This document shows, in pieces, positions 8,756 to 17,019 of a DNA stretch of 39,924 nucleotides. The notes under the pieces were generated by a model. The model did not search any database and was not told the DNA's origin. It saw only the letters and a program-made list of their open reading frames with translations. The position numbers were made by a program, and so were the translations under genes. The DNA is taken from contig NZ_JANZKV010000213.1 in assembly GCF_025060895.1 (NCBI RefSeq), positions 1 through 39,924 on the forward strand, in the 5' to 3' direction. The number at the start of each line of letters is the position of its first letter. The first letter of the stretch is position 1. Origin of the DNA: Stieleria sedimenti (GTDB lineage Bacteria > Planctomycetota > Planctomycetia > Pirellulales > Pirellulaceae).

Positions 8756-9091
8756 ATGTTTCCAACTCCTACGATCACGCATTGGCTGACGCTTTCGGCG
8801 CTGCTGTTTTCGATCGGCCTGTACGGCATCTTCACACGCCGTAATGCCGTCGGTGTTTTGTTGTCGATCGAAATGACGCTGAATTCGGCGATCCTCAACA
8901 TCCTGATTTTCAATCGTTTTGTCGCGTCGGACGATGTCGATGGTCAGGTGCTGGTGTTGTTCATCGTTGCCGCTGCGGCGGCCGAGGCGGTGGTCGCGTT
9001 GGCGATCTTCGTGTCGTTTTACCGACACCGGCATACGTTGGATGTGACGCAGGCCAACCACATTTGCGATCAGGGGAACAGCGCGTCGTGA
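8756..9091 (+). CDS. nuoK: NADH-quinone oxidoreductase subunit K
   Basis: This 111-residue, three-helix membrane subunit is homologous to MrpC. The second helix carries the conserved Glu in LLSIEMTLNSAILN, and the third a second conserved acidic residue in AAAAEAVVALAIF, both part of the central proton path. The ATG at 8756 is preferred; a TTG at 8720 would add 12 basic residues. A short hydrophilic tail (RHRHTLDVTQANHICDQGNSAS) extends past the normal end. The stop overlaps the proposed GTG start of nuoL. Confidence 0.92.
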   Translation: MFPTPTITHWLTLSALLFSIGLYGIFTRRNAVGVLLSIEMTLNSAILNILIFNRFVASDDVDGQVLVLFIVAAAAAEAVVALAIFVSFYRHRHTLDVTQANHICDQGNSAS

Positions 9092-11052
9092 CCGGATTCC
9101 TATTCGAAAATGCCTGGATGATTCCGGCCTTGCCGTTGATCTCCATCCTGTTGATCGGTTTGTTCGCGACCGGCTCAAATGCTCGTTTCGCCGGAATCAT
9201 CGGATCGGTTGCGATCGGAACGGCGTTCCTACTGACGTGCGGATTGGGGCTCGCGTACCTGAGTTCGGCCGAAGCGGGGGCGTCAGCGGTGACGTGGAGC
9301 ATCGAATGGCTACGGTATCAGGATCATTTGGTCGTTTCACTCGGGACGCTGATCGATCCGATCTCGCTGTTGTTGCTGTTCGTGGTGACGAGCGTCAGCC
9401 TGCTGGTTCACGTTTATTCGATCGGCTACATGGCGGGCGATGAAGGGTATTCACGGTACTTCGTGTTCCTGAGTTTGTTCACGTTCAGCATGTTGGGTTT
9501 GGTGCTGGCGCCGAACCTGTTGCAGATGTACGTGTTTTGGGAGCTGGTCGGAGTGAGTTCCTTCCTGCTGATCGGGTTTTATTACACGTTGCCCGAAGCG
9601 ATCGCGGCGTCGAAGAAGGCGTTCATCGTCACCCGGTTTGCCGATCTGTTCTTCCTGGCGGGGATTTTGGTACTCGGTTTTTTCGTCCACCAGTGGATCG
9701 TCGATGCGGAATGGGGCGGCGTCACCGCCGCGGCGGTCCAATCGGCGTCCGCGGTGCAGGCGTTGGATTTCGCCACGATCAATTCGGAGCCGGTGTTGGC
9801 GCATCTGAAAGATCAGCCCGGGGTTTTGGGGCTCGATCTGCTGACCGTTGCGATGTTGTTGGTGTTCATCGGTGCGGCGGGAAAAAGCGCGATGTTTCCG
9901 CTGCATGTTTGGTTGCCCGATGCGATGGCCGGGCCGACGCCCGTTTCGGCACTGATTCATGCGGCGACGATGGTCGTCGCCGGCGTTTATTTGGTGGCCA
10001 GGCTGTTTCCTGGTTTCGCGGCGTCGGGAGATGCGCTCGACGTCGTCGCCGCCGTCGGTTGCATCACTTGCCTGTTTTCCGCTTTGATCGCGTGCACCCA
10101 GACTGACATCAAACGGGTGCTTGCATTCTCAACCCTCAGCCAGATCGGATACATGATGCTGGCATTAGGCGTCGCGTCGGCAGAACACCCAGCCGGGCTG
10201 GGCGCCGCGATGTTTCATTTGTTCACACACGCGTTCTTCAAGGCGCTGCTGTTCTTGGGGGCCGGTTCGGTGATCCATGCCGTTCACAGCAATGACGTGG
10301 CGGAGATGGGAGGGCTGCGAAAGAAGATGCCGTTGACCCATGCGACGTTCTTGATCGCCACGATCGCGATTGCCGGTGTGCCGCCGTTGGCCGGTTTCTT
10401 TTCGAAGGATGAGATTTTGGGTGCCGCGTTGGATGGGGAGCACCATCTGATATTCGGAGTGGGGCTGTTCGTGGCTGCGTTGACTGCCTTTTACATGTTT
10501 CGTGTTTACATTTTGACGTTCCTTGGGGGACACAAATCCGACGGCGCGGCGAAGGCTCACGAGTCCCCGCCGATCATGACGATCCCGCTGGTGGTGCTCG
10601 GGGTGATGTCCGTTTGCGGCGGCTGGATTGCCGTCTCGCAGTTCGTTTTGCCCGGTGTGGAACTCCACGCTCATCTGTTGGTGATGGGGTTGTCGGTGGC
10701 GGCCGCGGTGGTCGGGATCGGGTCCGCATTTTGGCTCTACGGTGGGCAGGCGAATCGGGCGCAGACGATGGCTGAATCGATGGGCGGCATTTATCGTCTG
10801 GTTCAGAACAAGTTCTACATCGATGAAGTCTATCTGTTCGTGACGAAGATGATTTTTCGATTCATTGCGGCGCCGGCGGCTTGGTTCGATCGCCATGTGG
10901 TCGATGCGGTGATGAATTTATCGGCGACGGTGGTGCGTTGGGTCGGAGCTCGGTTGAACGTTCTGCAGACCGGGCAGGTTCAGACATACGGGATTTGGAT
11001 GATCAACGGGACGATTTTGGTCCTGCTGTTTTTGTGGCTCGTTCAACGGTAG
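9088..11052 (+). CDS. nuoL: NADH-quinone oxidoreductase subunit L
   Basis: This 654-residue antiporter-like subunit lies at the distal end of the membrane arm. The conserved antiporter core has MYVFWELVGVSSFLLIGFYY, GKSAMFPLHVWLPDAM, PTPVSALIHAATMVVAGVYL and DIKRVLAFSTLSQIGYM. These contain the key Glu, Lys and His residues of proton translocation. The C-terminal part carries the long lateral helix region. The GTG at 9088 overlaps the nuoK stop (GTGA) and follows AGGGGAAC, so it is preferred to a TTG at 9064. Length is normal to slightly long. nuoM follows 27 bases downstream. Confidence 0.94.
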   Translation: MTGFLFENAWMIPALPLISILLIGLFATGSNARFAGIIGSVAIGTAFLLTCGLGLAYLSSAEAGASAVTWSIEWLRYQDHLVVSLGTLIDPISLLLLFVVTSVSLLVHVYSIGYMAGDEGYSRYFVFLSLFTFSMLGLVLAPNLLQMYVFWELVGVSSFLLIGFYYTLPEAIAASKKAFIVTRFADLFFLAGILVLGFFVHQWIVDAEWGGVTAAAVQSASAVQALDFATINSEPVLAHLKDQPGVLGLDLLTVAMLLVFIGAAGKSAMFPLHVWLPDAMAGPTPVSALIHAATMVVAGVYLVARLFPGFAASGDALDVVAAVGCITCLFSALIACTQTDIKRVLAFSTLSQIGYMMLALGVASAEHPAGLGAAMFHLFTHAFFKALLFLGAGSVIHAVHSNDVAEMGGLRKKMPLTHATFLIATIAIAGVPPLAGFFSKDEILGAALDGEHHLIFGVGLFVAALTAFYMFRVYILTFLGGHKSDGAAKAHESPPIMTIPLVVLGVMSVCGGWIAVSQFVLPGVELHAHLLVMGLSVAAAVVGIGSAFWLYGGQANRAQTMAESMGGIYRLVQNKFYIDEVYLFVTKMIFRFIAAPAAWFDRHVVDAVMNLSATVVRWVGARLNVLQTGQVQTYGIWMINGTILVLLFLWLVQR

Positions 11053-11079
11053 CTCTGTTGAGCAAGGAAAAAGGCTCGG

Positions 11080-12594
11080 ATGAGTTGGTTAAGTCTGCTG
11101 ATCTTGATTCCGTTTGCGACGGCGTTGGCCGTTGTTGCGACCCCCGATTCCAAATGGTACGTGCGGCGTTGGGTTGCGTTGTTTGGAACGGGAGTGGTCC
11201 TTGCGCTGTCGTTGGTGATGAGCGTGTCCTACATGCAGGCGGTGCTGCAGCGCGGCGGCGATGCGTCGATGTTGACGATTTCGCAGATGGAATTCGAGCA
11301 ATCGGTTCCCTGGTTCAAGAGCATGGGGATCGAGTACCACGTCGGCGTGGACGGGATCGCGATGGCGATGATCGTACTGACGGCGATCATCATTTTCACG
11401 GGTGTGCTGGCGAGCTGGGAGGTCAAAGAACGGTCGCGTGAGTTCTACGCGTTTCTATTGGTGTTGGTCACGGGCGTCTTTGGCGTGTTCATCAGCGTCG
11501 ATCTGTTCCTGTTCTTTCTGTTCTACGAAGTCGCCGTGTTGCCGATGTATCTGTTGATCGGCGTGTGGGGGACCGGGCGGAAAGAGTATTCTGCGATGAA
11601 GTTGACGTTGATGCTGATGGTGGGCTCGGCGTTGGTCTTGGTTGGAATGCTTGCGCTGTACCACGCGGCCGGATCGCAGACGTTTGACTTGAACAAGTTG
11701 GCGATGGTTGATTATTCGCGTGACTTGCAGCAGTGGGTGTTTCCGTGCGTGTTTGTCGGCTTCGGTGTGCTGGGCGCGCTGTTTCCGTTTCACACCTGGT
11801 CGCCGGATGGTCACGCATCGGCGCCGACGGCGGTGTCGATGTTACATGCCGGGGTGCTGATGAAATTGGGCGGTTACGGCGTGTTGAGAGTTGCCGTGTA
11901 CCTGATGCCCGAGGGGGCGAAACAGTGGGCGCTTTTCTTTCTGGTGCTGACGACGATCAATATCGTGTACGGGGCGTACGCGGCGATTCGGCAAACCGAT
12001 TTGAAGTATTTCACAGCCTATTCGTCGGTCAGTCACTGTGGCTTCGTCCTGTTCGGACTTTGTTCGCTGAATTTGATGGGATTCAAAGGTGCCGTGATTC
12101 AGATGTTTAGTCACGGGATCATGACGGGGTTGTTCTTCGGTCTGATCGGAATGGTCTATGGTCGCTCCAAGACGCGTGACCTGACGAAGATGGGGGGGCT
12201 TTCCAAACGGATCCCCTGGTTGGCGACCAGTTTTTACATCGCCGGGTTGGCGTCGCTGGGGCTGCCGGGGTTGTCCGGTTTCGTCGCCGAGTCGACCGTT
12301 TTTCTAGGCGGCTTTTTTGGCAACCCTTGGGTCGATTCGACAACGATGCGAATCTGTACGCTGCTCGCGACCTCCTCGATTGTCGTCACGGCCGTTTACG
12401 TGTTGCGTGGCCTGAGCCGTGTGTTTCAAGGGCCGATGACCAAGTCAGAGTTCAGCCAGATGCAGGATGCGACAATCCCCGAAAAATTGTGCACCGGAAT
12501 CCTGGTCGCAACGTTAGCAGTCGTTGGGATGTACCCGCCCGTGCTGATCGATCTGATTGAGCATGCGATCGTTCCGATCGCGAATCGTTTTTAG
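11080..12594 (+). CDS. nuoM: NADH-quinone oxidoreductase subunit M
   Basis: This 504-residue antiporter-like proton-pumping subunit has 14 predicted helices. Signatures are FFLFYEVAVLPMYLLIGVWG, the Lys-bearing LFPFHTWSPDGHASAPTAVS, MLHAGVLMKLGGYG, and DLKYFTAYSSVSHCGFV. The segment between the first two helices (about 45-90) is long and polar. The ATG at 11080 follows AAGGAAAAAGGC within a short 27-base gap after nuoL. A good ribosome site and family-typical length support this start. Confidence 0.94.
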   Translation: MSWLSLLILIPFATALAVVATPDSKWYVRRWVALFGTGVVLALSLVMSVSYMQAVLQRGGDASMLTISQMEFEQSVPWFKSMGIEYHVGVDGIAMAMIVLTAIIIFTGVLASWEVKERSREFYAFLLVLVTGVFGVFISVDLFLFFLFYEVAVLPMYLLIGVWGTGRKEYSAMKLTLMLMVGSALVLVGMLALYHAAGSQTFDLNKLAMVDYSRDLQQWVFPCVFVGFGVLGALFPFHTWSPDGHASAPTAVSMLHAGVLMKLGGYGVLRVAVYLMPEGAKQWALFFLVLTTINIVYGAYAAIRQTDLKYFTAYSSVSHCGFVLFGLCSLNLMGFKGAVIQMFSHGIMTGLFFGLIGMVYGRSKTRDLTKMGGLSKRIPWLATSFYIAGLASLGLPGLSGFVAESTVFLGGFFGNPWVDSTTMRICTLLATSSIVVTAVYVLRGLSRVFQGPMTKSEFSQMQDATIPEKLCTGILVATLAVVGMYPPVLIDLIEHAIVPIANRF

Positions 12595-12625
12595 GACCTC
12601 CGGCGACACCACCCCTATTGATCCC

Positions 12626-14089
12626 ATGTATATCCAACCGGAAATCATTGTCGTCGTCACAGCGTTCGCGGTGCTCGGCATGGAGATGTTTCTGCCGCCG
12701 CGGCAGCGAGTGCTGCAAACTCCGGTGTGCTTGTTAGGGTTGTCCATCGCGCTGGCCGCTGTCGTTTATCTGATGATTCAAGGCGATGGCAATTTCTTGG
12801 GCGGCCAGTTTCTCTTTGATGGCGTGGCCGGATGGTTCAAGGTCTCGTTCTTGTTGGCGGGGCTGTTGACGGTGTTGCTGTCGGCCGACCTGCTCAACGG
12901 CCGGTTCAAGATCGTGCCGGGGCAAAACCGTGTGCTGATTCATCGGGGCGAGTTTTACACGGTGGTCTTGTTCAATCTGGTCGGATCGATGTTCCTGATT
13001 TCGGCGACGAATCTGATCAATCTGTATGTCTGTCTGGAACTGGCGACGATTCCGCTGTTCGCCCTGGTCGCCTGGCGGCGCGACGATCCGCTGTCATGCG
13101 AAGCCGGATTGAAGTACATCATTCTGGGCGCGACGTCGTCGGCCGTGGTGCTGTTCGGACTCGGTCTGCTGTATGGGCTATCCGGATCGGTGGACCTGTT
13201 CACCATGGGCGACAACTTGAGTTTTGGGCCGGCAACAAAGTTGGCGATTGCGATGGTGGTGGTCGGGGTCGGATTCAAGCTGACGCTGGTGCCGTTCCAC
13301 ATGTGGGCGGCCGATGTGTATCGCGGTGCGCCGCTTCCGGTGGCGGCGTACTTGTCGGTGGCGTCCAAGGCGGCCGGATTGGCGTTCATGTTCCAGTTGT
13401 TTTACCGCGTGCTGGGGAATGTTCTGTTGGACGTCTCGATGGCGCTTGCGGTGTTGGCGGCGGTGACGATGACCTTGGGCAATCTGGTGGCCGTGGTGCA
13501 AGCCAACGTCAAACGCTTCATGGCGTTTAGTGCGATCTCCCAGGCGGGCTATCTGATCATGGGGTTCCTGGACCCCAGCGGTGCCCCGAGCATGGTGTAT
13601 TACATGTTGGTCTACGTGGTCACCAACATGGTCGTTTTTGGCGTCCTCGTTTTCTATTTGAATGAAACCGGCCGCGAGGAAATCGAGGACTATCGCGGGC
13701 TATCGCGGACGAATCCATGGATCGCGTTGGTGATGATGTTGGGGCTGTTCAGCTTGGCCGGGATCCCGCCGCTGTCGGGGTTCGTCGGCAAGTTCTTTTT
13801 GTTCAGCGTGGCATCCAAGGCGGGGTTTCATTGGTTGGTCGCCGTGGCTGCCGTCAATTCCACCATTTCGCTGTACTATTATCTGCGGATCGTCCGGCAG
13901 ATGTACATCGAGCCGGGTTTGGGTGACGATCCACCGATTCGTGCGTCGGCGTCGATCGTCACGGCGTTAGCCGTTTCCACCGTGCTGATGGTGGTGTTGG
14001 GGATCGTTCCGTTTTTCTACGAAACGATTTACGAACAGACGCACAATTGGATCGCCGTGGCGGGAATCAGGGGAGGGATGGCAGAATGA
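12626..14089 (+). CDS. nuoN: NADH-quinone oxidoreductase subunit N
   Basis: This 487-residue antiporter-like subunit is adjacent to NuoK/J in the assembled complex. Core motifs are YVCLELATIPLFALVAWRR, GFKLTLVPFHMWAADVYRGAP, NVKRFMAFSAISQAGYLIMG and GIPPLSGFVGKFFLF. The ATG at 12626 begins MYIQPEIIVVVTAF, placing the first helix at the very N-terminus as in the family; a start at 12557 would overlap nuoM. It is the last nuo gene. What follows (14090-14487) is repeat-rich and non-coding, so the operon ends here. Confidence 0.94.
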   Translation: MYIQPEIIVVVTAFAVLGMEMFLPPRQRVLQTPVCLLGLSIALAAVVYLMIQGDGNFLGGQFLFDGVAGWFKVSFLLAGLLTVLLSADLLNGRFKIVPGQNRVLIHRGEFYTVVLFNLVGSMFLISATNLINLYVCLELATIPLFALVAWRRDDPLSCEAGLKYIILGATSSAVVLFGLGLLYGLSGSVDLFTMGDNLSFGPATKLAIAMVVVGVGFKLTLVPFHMWAADVYRGAPLPVAAYLSVASKAAGLAFMFQLFYRVLGNVLLDVSMALAVLAAVTMTLGNLVAVVQANVKRFMAFSAISQAGYLIMGFLDPSGAPSMVYYMLVYVVTNMVVFGVLVFYLNETGREEIEDYRGLSRTNPWIALVMMLGLFSLAGIPPLSGFVGKFFLFSVASKAGFHWLVAVAAVNSTISLYYYLRIVRQMYIEPGLGDDPPIRASASIVTALAVSTVLMVVLGIVPFFYETIYEQTHNWIAVAGIRGGMAE

Positions 14090-14156
14090 TGGGTTCCGCA
14101 TCGCGTGCGGCAGGGAACGTCGATTCTTTTGCTGCAGTTTTTGGCAACCGATTGAG

Positions 14157-14200
14157 TCTCTCCCTCTGGGAGAGACGGCGTTTGCGCAGCAAGCAAACGC
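14157..14200. repeat. Double hairpin downstream of nuoN
   Basis: The first stem pairs 14157-14164 (TCTCTCCC) with 14168-14175 (GGGAGAGA) over a 3-base loop. The second pairs 14178-14185 (GCGTTTGC) with 14193-14200 (GCAAACGC) over a 7-base loop. Both stems are perfect. They lie about 70 bases after the nuoN stop. They could act as an mRNA 3'-end stabiliser or a factor-assisted terminator, or simply be a piece of a dispersed palindrome. Confidence 0.5.
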
Positions 14201-14270
14201 CAGAGAGGGTCGGCGGCGAAAGTCTTAGCGTTTTCTGCTACGATCAAATCCGTCACCTATACGATTGACG

Positions 14271-14395
14271 TCCCTCAGGGAGGGTCGGACGCGATAGACG
14301 AGCGGCCGGGGAGAGTTCGTTGTGGCTCGACATCACTCCGTCACAAACAATCGACCCTCCCCTCGCTGCGCTCGACCCTCCCTGCCAGGGAGGGT
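14271..14395. repeat. ~130-bp dispersed repeat, copy 1
   Basis: This segment aligns closely along its whole length with 20035-20165. Shared blocks include AGGGAGGGTCGGACGCGA, GAGCGGCCGGGGAG, GTTCGTTGTGGCTCGA and the right end CGACCCTCCCTGCCAGGGA. The left end of this copy has lost about 6 bases relative to copy 2. The ends are inverted relative to each other. No coding capacity is visible. Confidence 0.75.
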
Positions 14396-14487
14396 GACAT
14401 CGAGACGTGGGCTTCGCTGACGCGTCGCGGCTCGCTTGAACTGCAAGCCGCATCGCAGGGATAGTCCGTCCGCGTGCTGTGATCCGT

Positions 14488-15801
14488 TTAGAACTTGGTT
14501 CCGTTGAGTACGGATCCGTTCTTGATGACGATCGAGATTCCGTCGCGGACTTGCAAGGGTTCGTCCTCGCCGAGTGAATCGACGTTTTCGGCATTTGTGA
14601 TGGTGACGTCGGTTCCGACGCGCGAGTTCTTGTCCAGAATCGCGCCGCTGATGACGCTGTTGTCGCCGATTCCGACCGGGATTTGGCCCGGCGTCAAGGT
14701 GTCGGGGTCTTCGATGTAATCGGCACCCATGACGACGCTGTTTTTGATCGTGACGTTGTCGCCGATCTTGGTGCGAAGGCCGATCACGCTGTGCTCGATC
14801 GTGACGTTGTGTCCGATGTGGCAACCGTCGGCGATCAGGCTGCCACGGATGGTGACGTTGTCGCCGACGACCGTGGGCGGCAGAAAACGCGGGCGGCTGT
14901 AGATCGGGGCGTCGACGCTGCCGAGTTGGAACGGCGGCGTCTTGCTGGCCAGCGAAAGGTTGGCTTCGTAAAACGCGCGGATGGTTCCGATGTCTTCCCA
15001 GTAGCCGTCAAACAGGTGCACTTGGACTTTGCGTTTGTCGATGGCCGCGGGAAAGACTTCCTTGCCGAAGTCTGAGTGATCGTTGCCGTGCAGCAGGTCC
15101 ACCATGACCTCTTTCTTGAAGATGTACAGGCCCATACTGGCCAGACAATCGCGTCCCTTGCTGGGAATCCCACGGGCGTCGATCCAAGCCGGATCCATAC
15201 GAACCTTGGCCAGTTCTTCTTCCGTTTGGGGTTTCTCGACGAATCCGGTCACACGGCCGTCGTCGTCGAGTTGCATGATTCCCAGTGCGGCGGCGTCTTT
15301 GCGGTCGACCGGGATTCCGGCGATGGTTGCATCGGCTCCGGAATCGATGTGCGACTTCATCATGTCGCGAAAATCCATCCGATACAGTTGGTCGCCGGAC
15401 AGGATCAGGATGTGTTCGATCTCGGGCTGGTCGATGTAACGCAGGTTTTTGCGGACGGCGTCGGCGGTTCCCTGGTACCAATCGGTTCCGGCATCGACGG
15501 TTTGCTGTGCGGCCAGCAGTTCGACAAAACCGCCGGTGAATTGATCGAAGCGATAGGTTTGGCGGAGGTGGCGGTGCAGGCTGACCGAGAGGAATTGCGT
15601 CAAGACGAAAACGCGACGCAGTCCGCTGTTGATGCAGTTGGAAATCGGGATGTCGATCAGTCGGTACTTGCCCGCCAGCGGGACCGCGGGTTTGGCACGG
15701 ATCTTGGTCAGCGGAAAGAGTCGCGTTCCGCGACCGCCGCCAAGAATCAGTGCGATCGTATTTTTGGACAGGTCCATCGGGTAGTCGGAGTGGGAAGTCA
15801 T
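14488..15801 (-). CDS. glgC: Glucose-1-phosphate adenylyltransferase (ADP-glucose synthesis)
   Basis: This 437-residue enzyme makes ADP-glucose from ATP and glucose 1-phosphate for glycogen synthesis in the cytoplasm. The nucleotidyltransferase domain begins [16 protein letters not shown], with the allosteric/catalytic block [34 protein letters not shown] contains the metal-binding Asp, and VEKP and YWEDIGTI motifs follow. The C-terminal left-handed beta-helix is seen as hexapeptide repeats ([17 protein letters not shown] and similar). A second in-frame ATG at 15777 is equally possible as the start. It lies 96 bases downstream of the ferredoxin-NADP reductase on the same strand. No glycogen synthase is adjacent. 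Confidence 0.92.
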   Translation of the reverse strand: MTSHSDYPMDLSKNTIALILGGGRGTRLFPLTKIRAKPAVPLAGKYRLIDIPISNCINSGLRRVFVLTQFLSVSLHRHLRQTYRFDQFTGGFVELLAAQQTVDAGTDWYQGTADAVRKNLRYIDQPEIEHILILSGDQLYRMDFRDMMKSHIDSGADATIAGIPVDRKDAAALGIMQLDDDGRVTGFVEKPQTEEELAKVRMDPAWIDARGIPSKGRDCLASMGLYIFKKEVMVDLLHGNDHSDFGKEVFPAAIDKRKVQVHLFDGYWEDIGTIRAFYEANLSLASKTPPFQLGSVDAPIYSRPRFLPPTVVGDNVTIRGSLIADGCHIGHNVTIEHSVIGLRTKIGDNVTIKNSVVMGADYIEDPDTLTPGQIPVGIGDNSVISGAILDKNSRVGTDVTITNAENVDSLGEDEPLQVRDGISIVIKNGSVLNGTKF

Positions 15802-15897
15802 GACGATTGGGGAATAGGAAAGGGGGATCGGATTCGACTGCGGGTCATTGTTCCACCGTTCTAACGCACGCGACGGACGCGGGAAAGGTTCCAGCGG

Positions 15898-16830
15898 CTA
15901 CCAATATTTTTCGAAATGAATCCTGCCGGGACCTTGGCCGTGGATTTCGTGACGAAAACCCGCCGCTTCGAGCAACGGCAACATGCCCGGCTTTTTTGGC
16001 GTGGGGGCTCCCGGCGGAACGTATCCGATCATGTCCGGATTGCCACACAAAAAGACATGCGTGTTGGTGGGCGAAAGCGGGTCGTCGGCGGCCGCGGCAA
16101 GTTGACCACTGGTGAAAACTTCTTGGATGTATTGCTTGCCGACATAGCCGGGCAAACCGGGATCCAGGTTGATGTCTTCGCGAGTGGTGCAGGGCAGGTA
16201 GCGATAATTGGGAAATTGATCCATCAATAAACGATGTTGCGCGTGATACGCCAAGTCACGTCGGTAGCGGACACAGCAGGCATTGATGATGCGGCCTTGG
16301 TGTCCGGCGTCGAGCAAGGCCGCTGTCATCGCATTGTGCGGGGCCTCTCCCGTTCCGGTCGACAGCATCAGGACGGTGGCGTCGGGCCGAATCTGACCGA
16401 GCGTGTACGTGCCGACGATTTTTTTTCCGATCGCGATCCGATCCCCCTTGCCCAGACAGAAAAGTCGTGGCGTCAGTGCCGGAGGGGCTTTGCCGGGGCT
16501 GCCCGCCTCCCGCACAAGGACGACATAGAATTCCATGTAGTCGACCGTATGAATCGGTGCCAGATGATGGTCGTCATCGAGCAGCGGGCAGGAGATCGAA
16601 TAGGCGCGTTTGACCACACGGGTGAGTTTTTTTTCCGGCAGGTTCTCGTCCTGGGTGCCCTCCAGACGCGGTTCCCAGTTGCCGAGCCCGAGCGTGACGT
16701 ATTGACCGGCTTGGAAATTCGGGACGCCGTCATCGGGGCGGATCCGAAATCGAGTCAGATTCTCGTGGCAATCGATTCGGTCGATGATGGTCGCGTTGTA
16801 ATGCCGCTTTCGCAGCGCGTCGAAGTCCAT
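15898..16830 (-). CDS. fpr: Ferredoxin-NADP+ reductase (bacterial Fpr type)
   Basis: This 310-residue flavoenzyme exchanges electrons between NADPH and ferredoxin or flavodoxin. The FAD-binding motif RAYSIS is at 75-80. The NADP-binding GTGEAPHNAM begins at 159, CGNPDMIG lies near 265, and the protein ends in the family-typical aromatic terminus FEKYW. An insert of about 20 residues (LEGTQDENLPEKKLTRVV) lies just before RAYSIS. The ATG at 16830 (MDFDALRKRHYNATI) fits the family start; the frame stays open to 17070 but would then overlap the divergent SHD1 gene and its promoter region. It is unrelated in sequence to NfnA. It may supply reduced ferredoxin or NADPH to the same pool. Confidence 0.88.
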   Translation of the reverse strand: MDFDALRKRHYNATIIDRIDCHENLTRFRIRPDDGVPNFQAGQYVTLGLGNWEPRLEGTQDENLPEKKLTRVVKRAYSISCPLLDDDHHLAPIHTVDYMEFYVVLVREAGSPGKAPPALTPRLFCLGKGDRIAIGKKIVGTYTLGQIRPDATVLMLSTGTGEAPHNAMTAALLDAGHQGRIINACCVRYRRDLAYHAQHRLLMDQFPNYRYLPCTTREDINLDPGLPGYVGKQYIQEVFTSGQLAAAADDPLSPTNTHVFLCGNPDMIGYVPPGAPTPKKPGMLPLLEAAGFRHEIHGQGPGRIHFEKYW

Positions 16831-17019
16831 TTCTGATGGGTTTCCCGAGTCGGGCACGTGTTTCTCCGGGGGTACGATGCAGGGGCTGCAAATTCGCAAA
16901 CCCTGAAAAAATGCCGCAGTATTCAAACCGCTCTCGCAATATACTGAACTCTTGGGCCCTGCGTCGCCCAGTGCCCCGCGTTCTTGTTTCGCCTCCTCAA
17001 AGTCGTGAGACTTTTCAAA

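Larger units (their letters stand above)
14090..14487. other. Repeat-rich intergenic region between convergent nuoN and glgC
   Basis: This 398-bp gap holds two adjacent hairpins (14157-14200), a ~125-bp copy of a dispersed repeat (14271-14395), and at about 14420-14433 a fragment of the palindrome seen at 32-98. Open frames here are short and run through the repeats. Transcription from both sides converges on it, so the hairpins could help terminate transcription. No poly-T run marks an intrinsic terminator. Confidence 0.55.

Noticed and set aside
8009-9178. 389-codon open frame antisense to nuoI-nuoJ-nuoK-nuoL
   Set aside because: Its product is extremely Arg/His/Gln-rich and overlaps four recognised complex I genes. 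It is a mirror of their codon bias.
14157-14200. Intrinsic terminator after nuoN
   Set aside because: The stems are perfect but no T-run follows either hairpin, so it is reported as a hairpin only.
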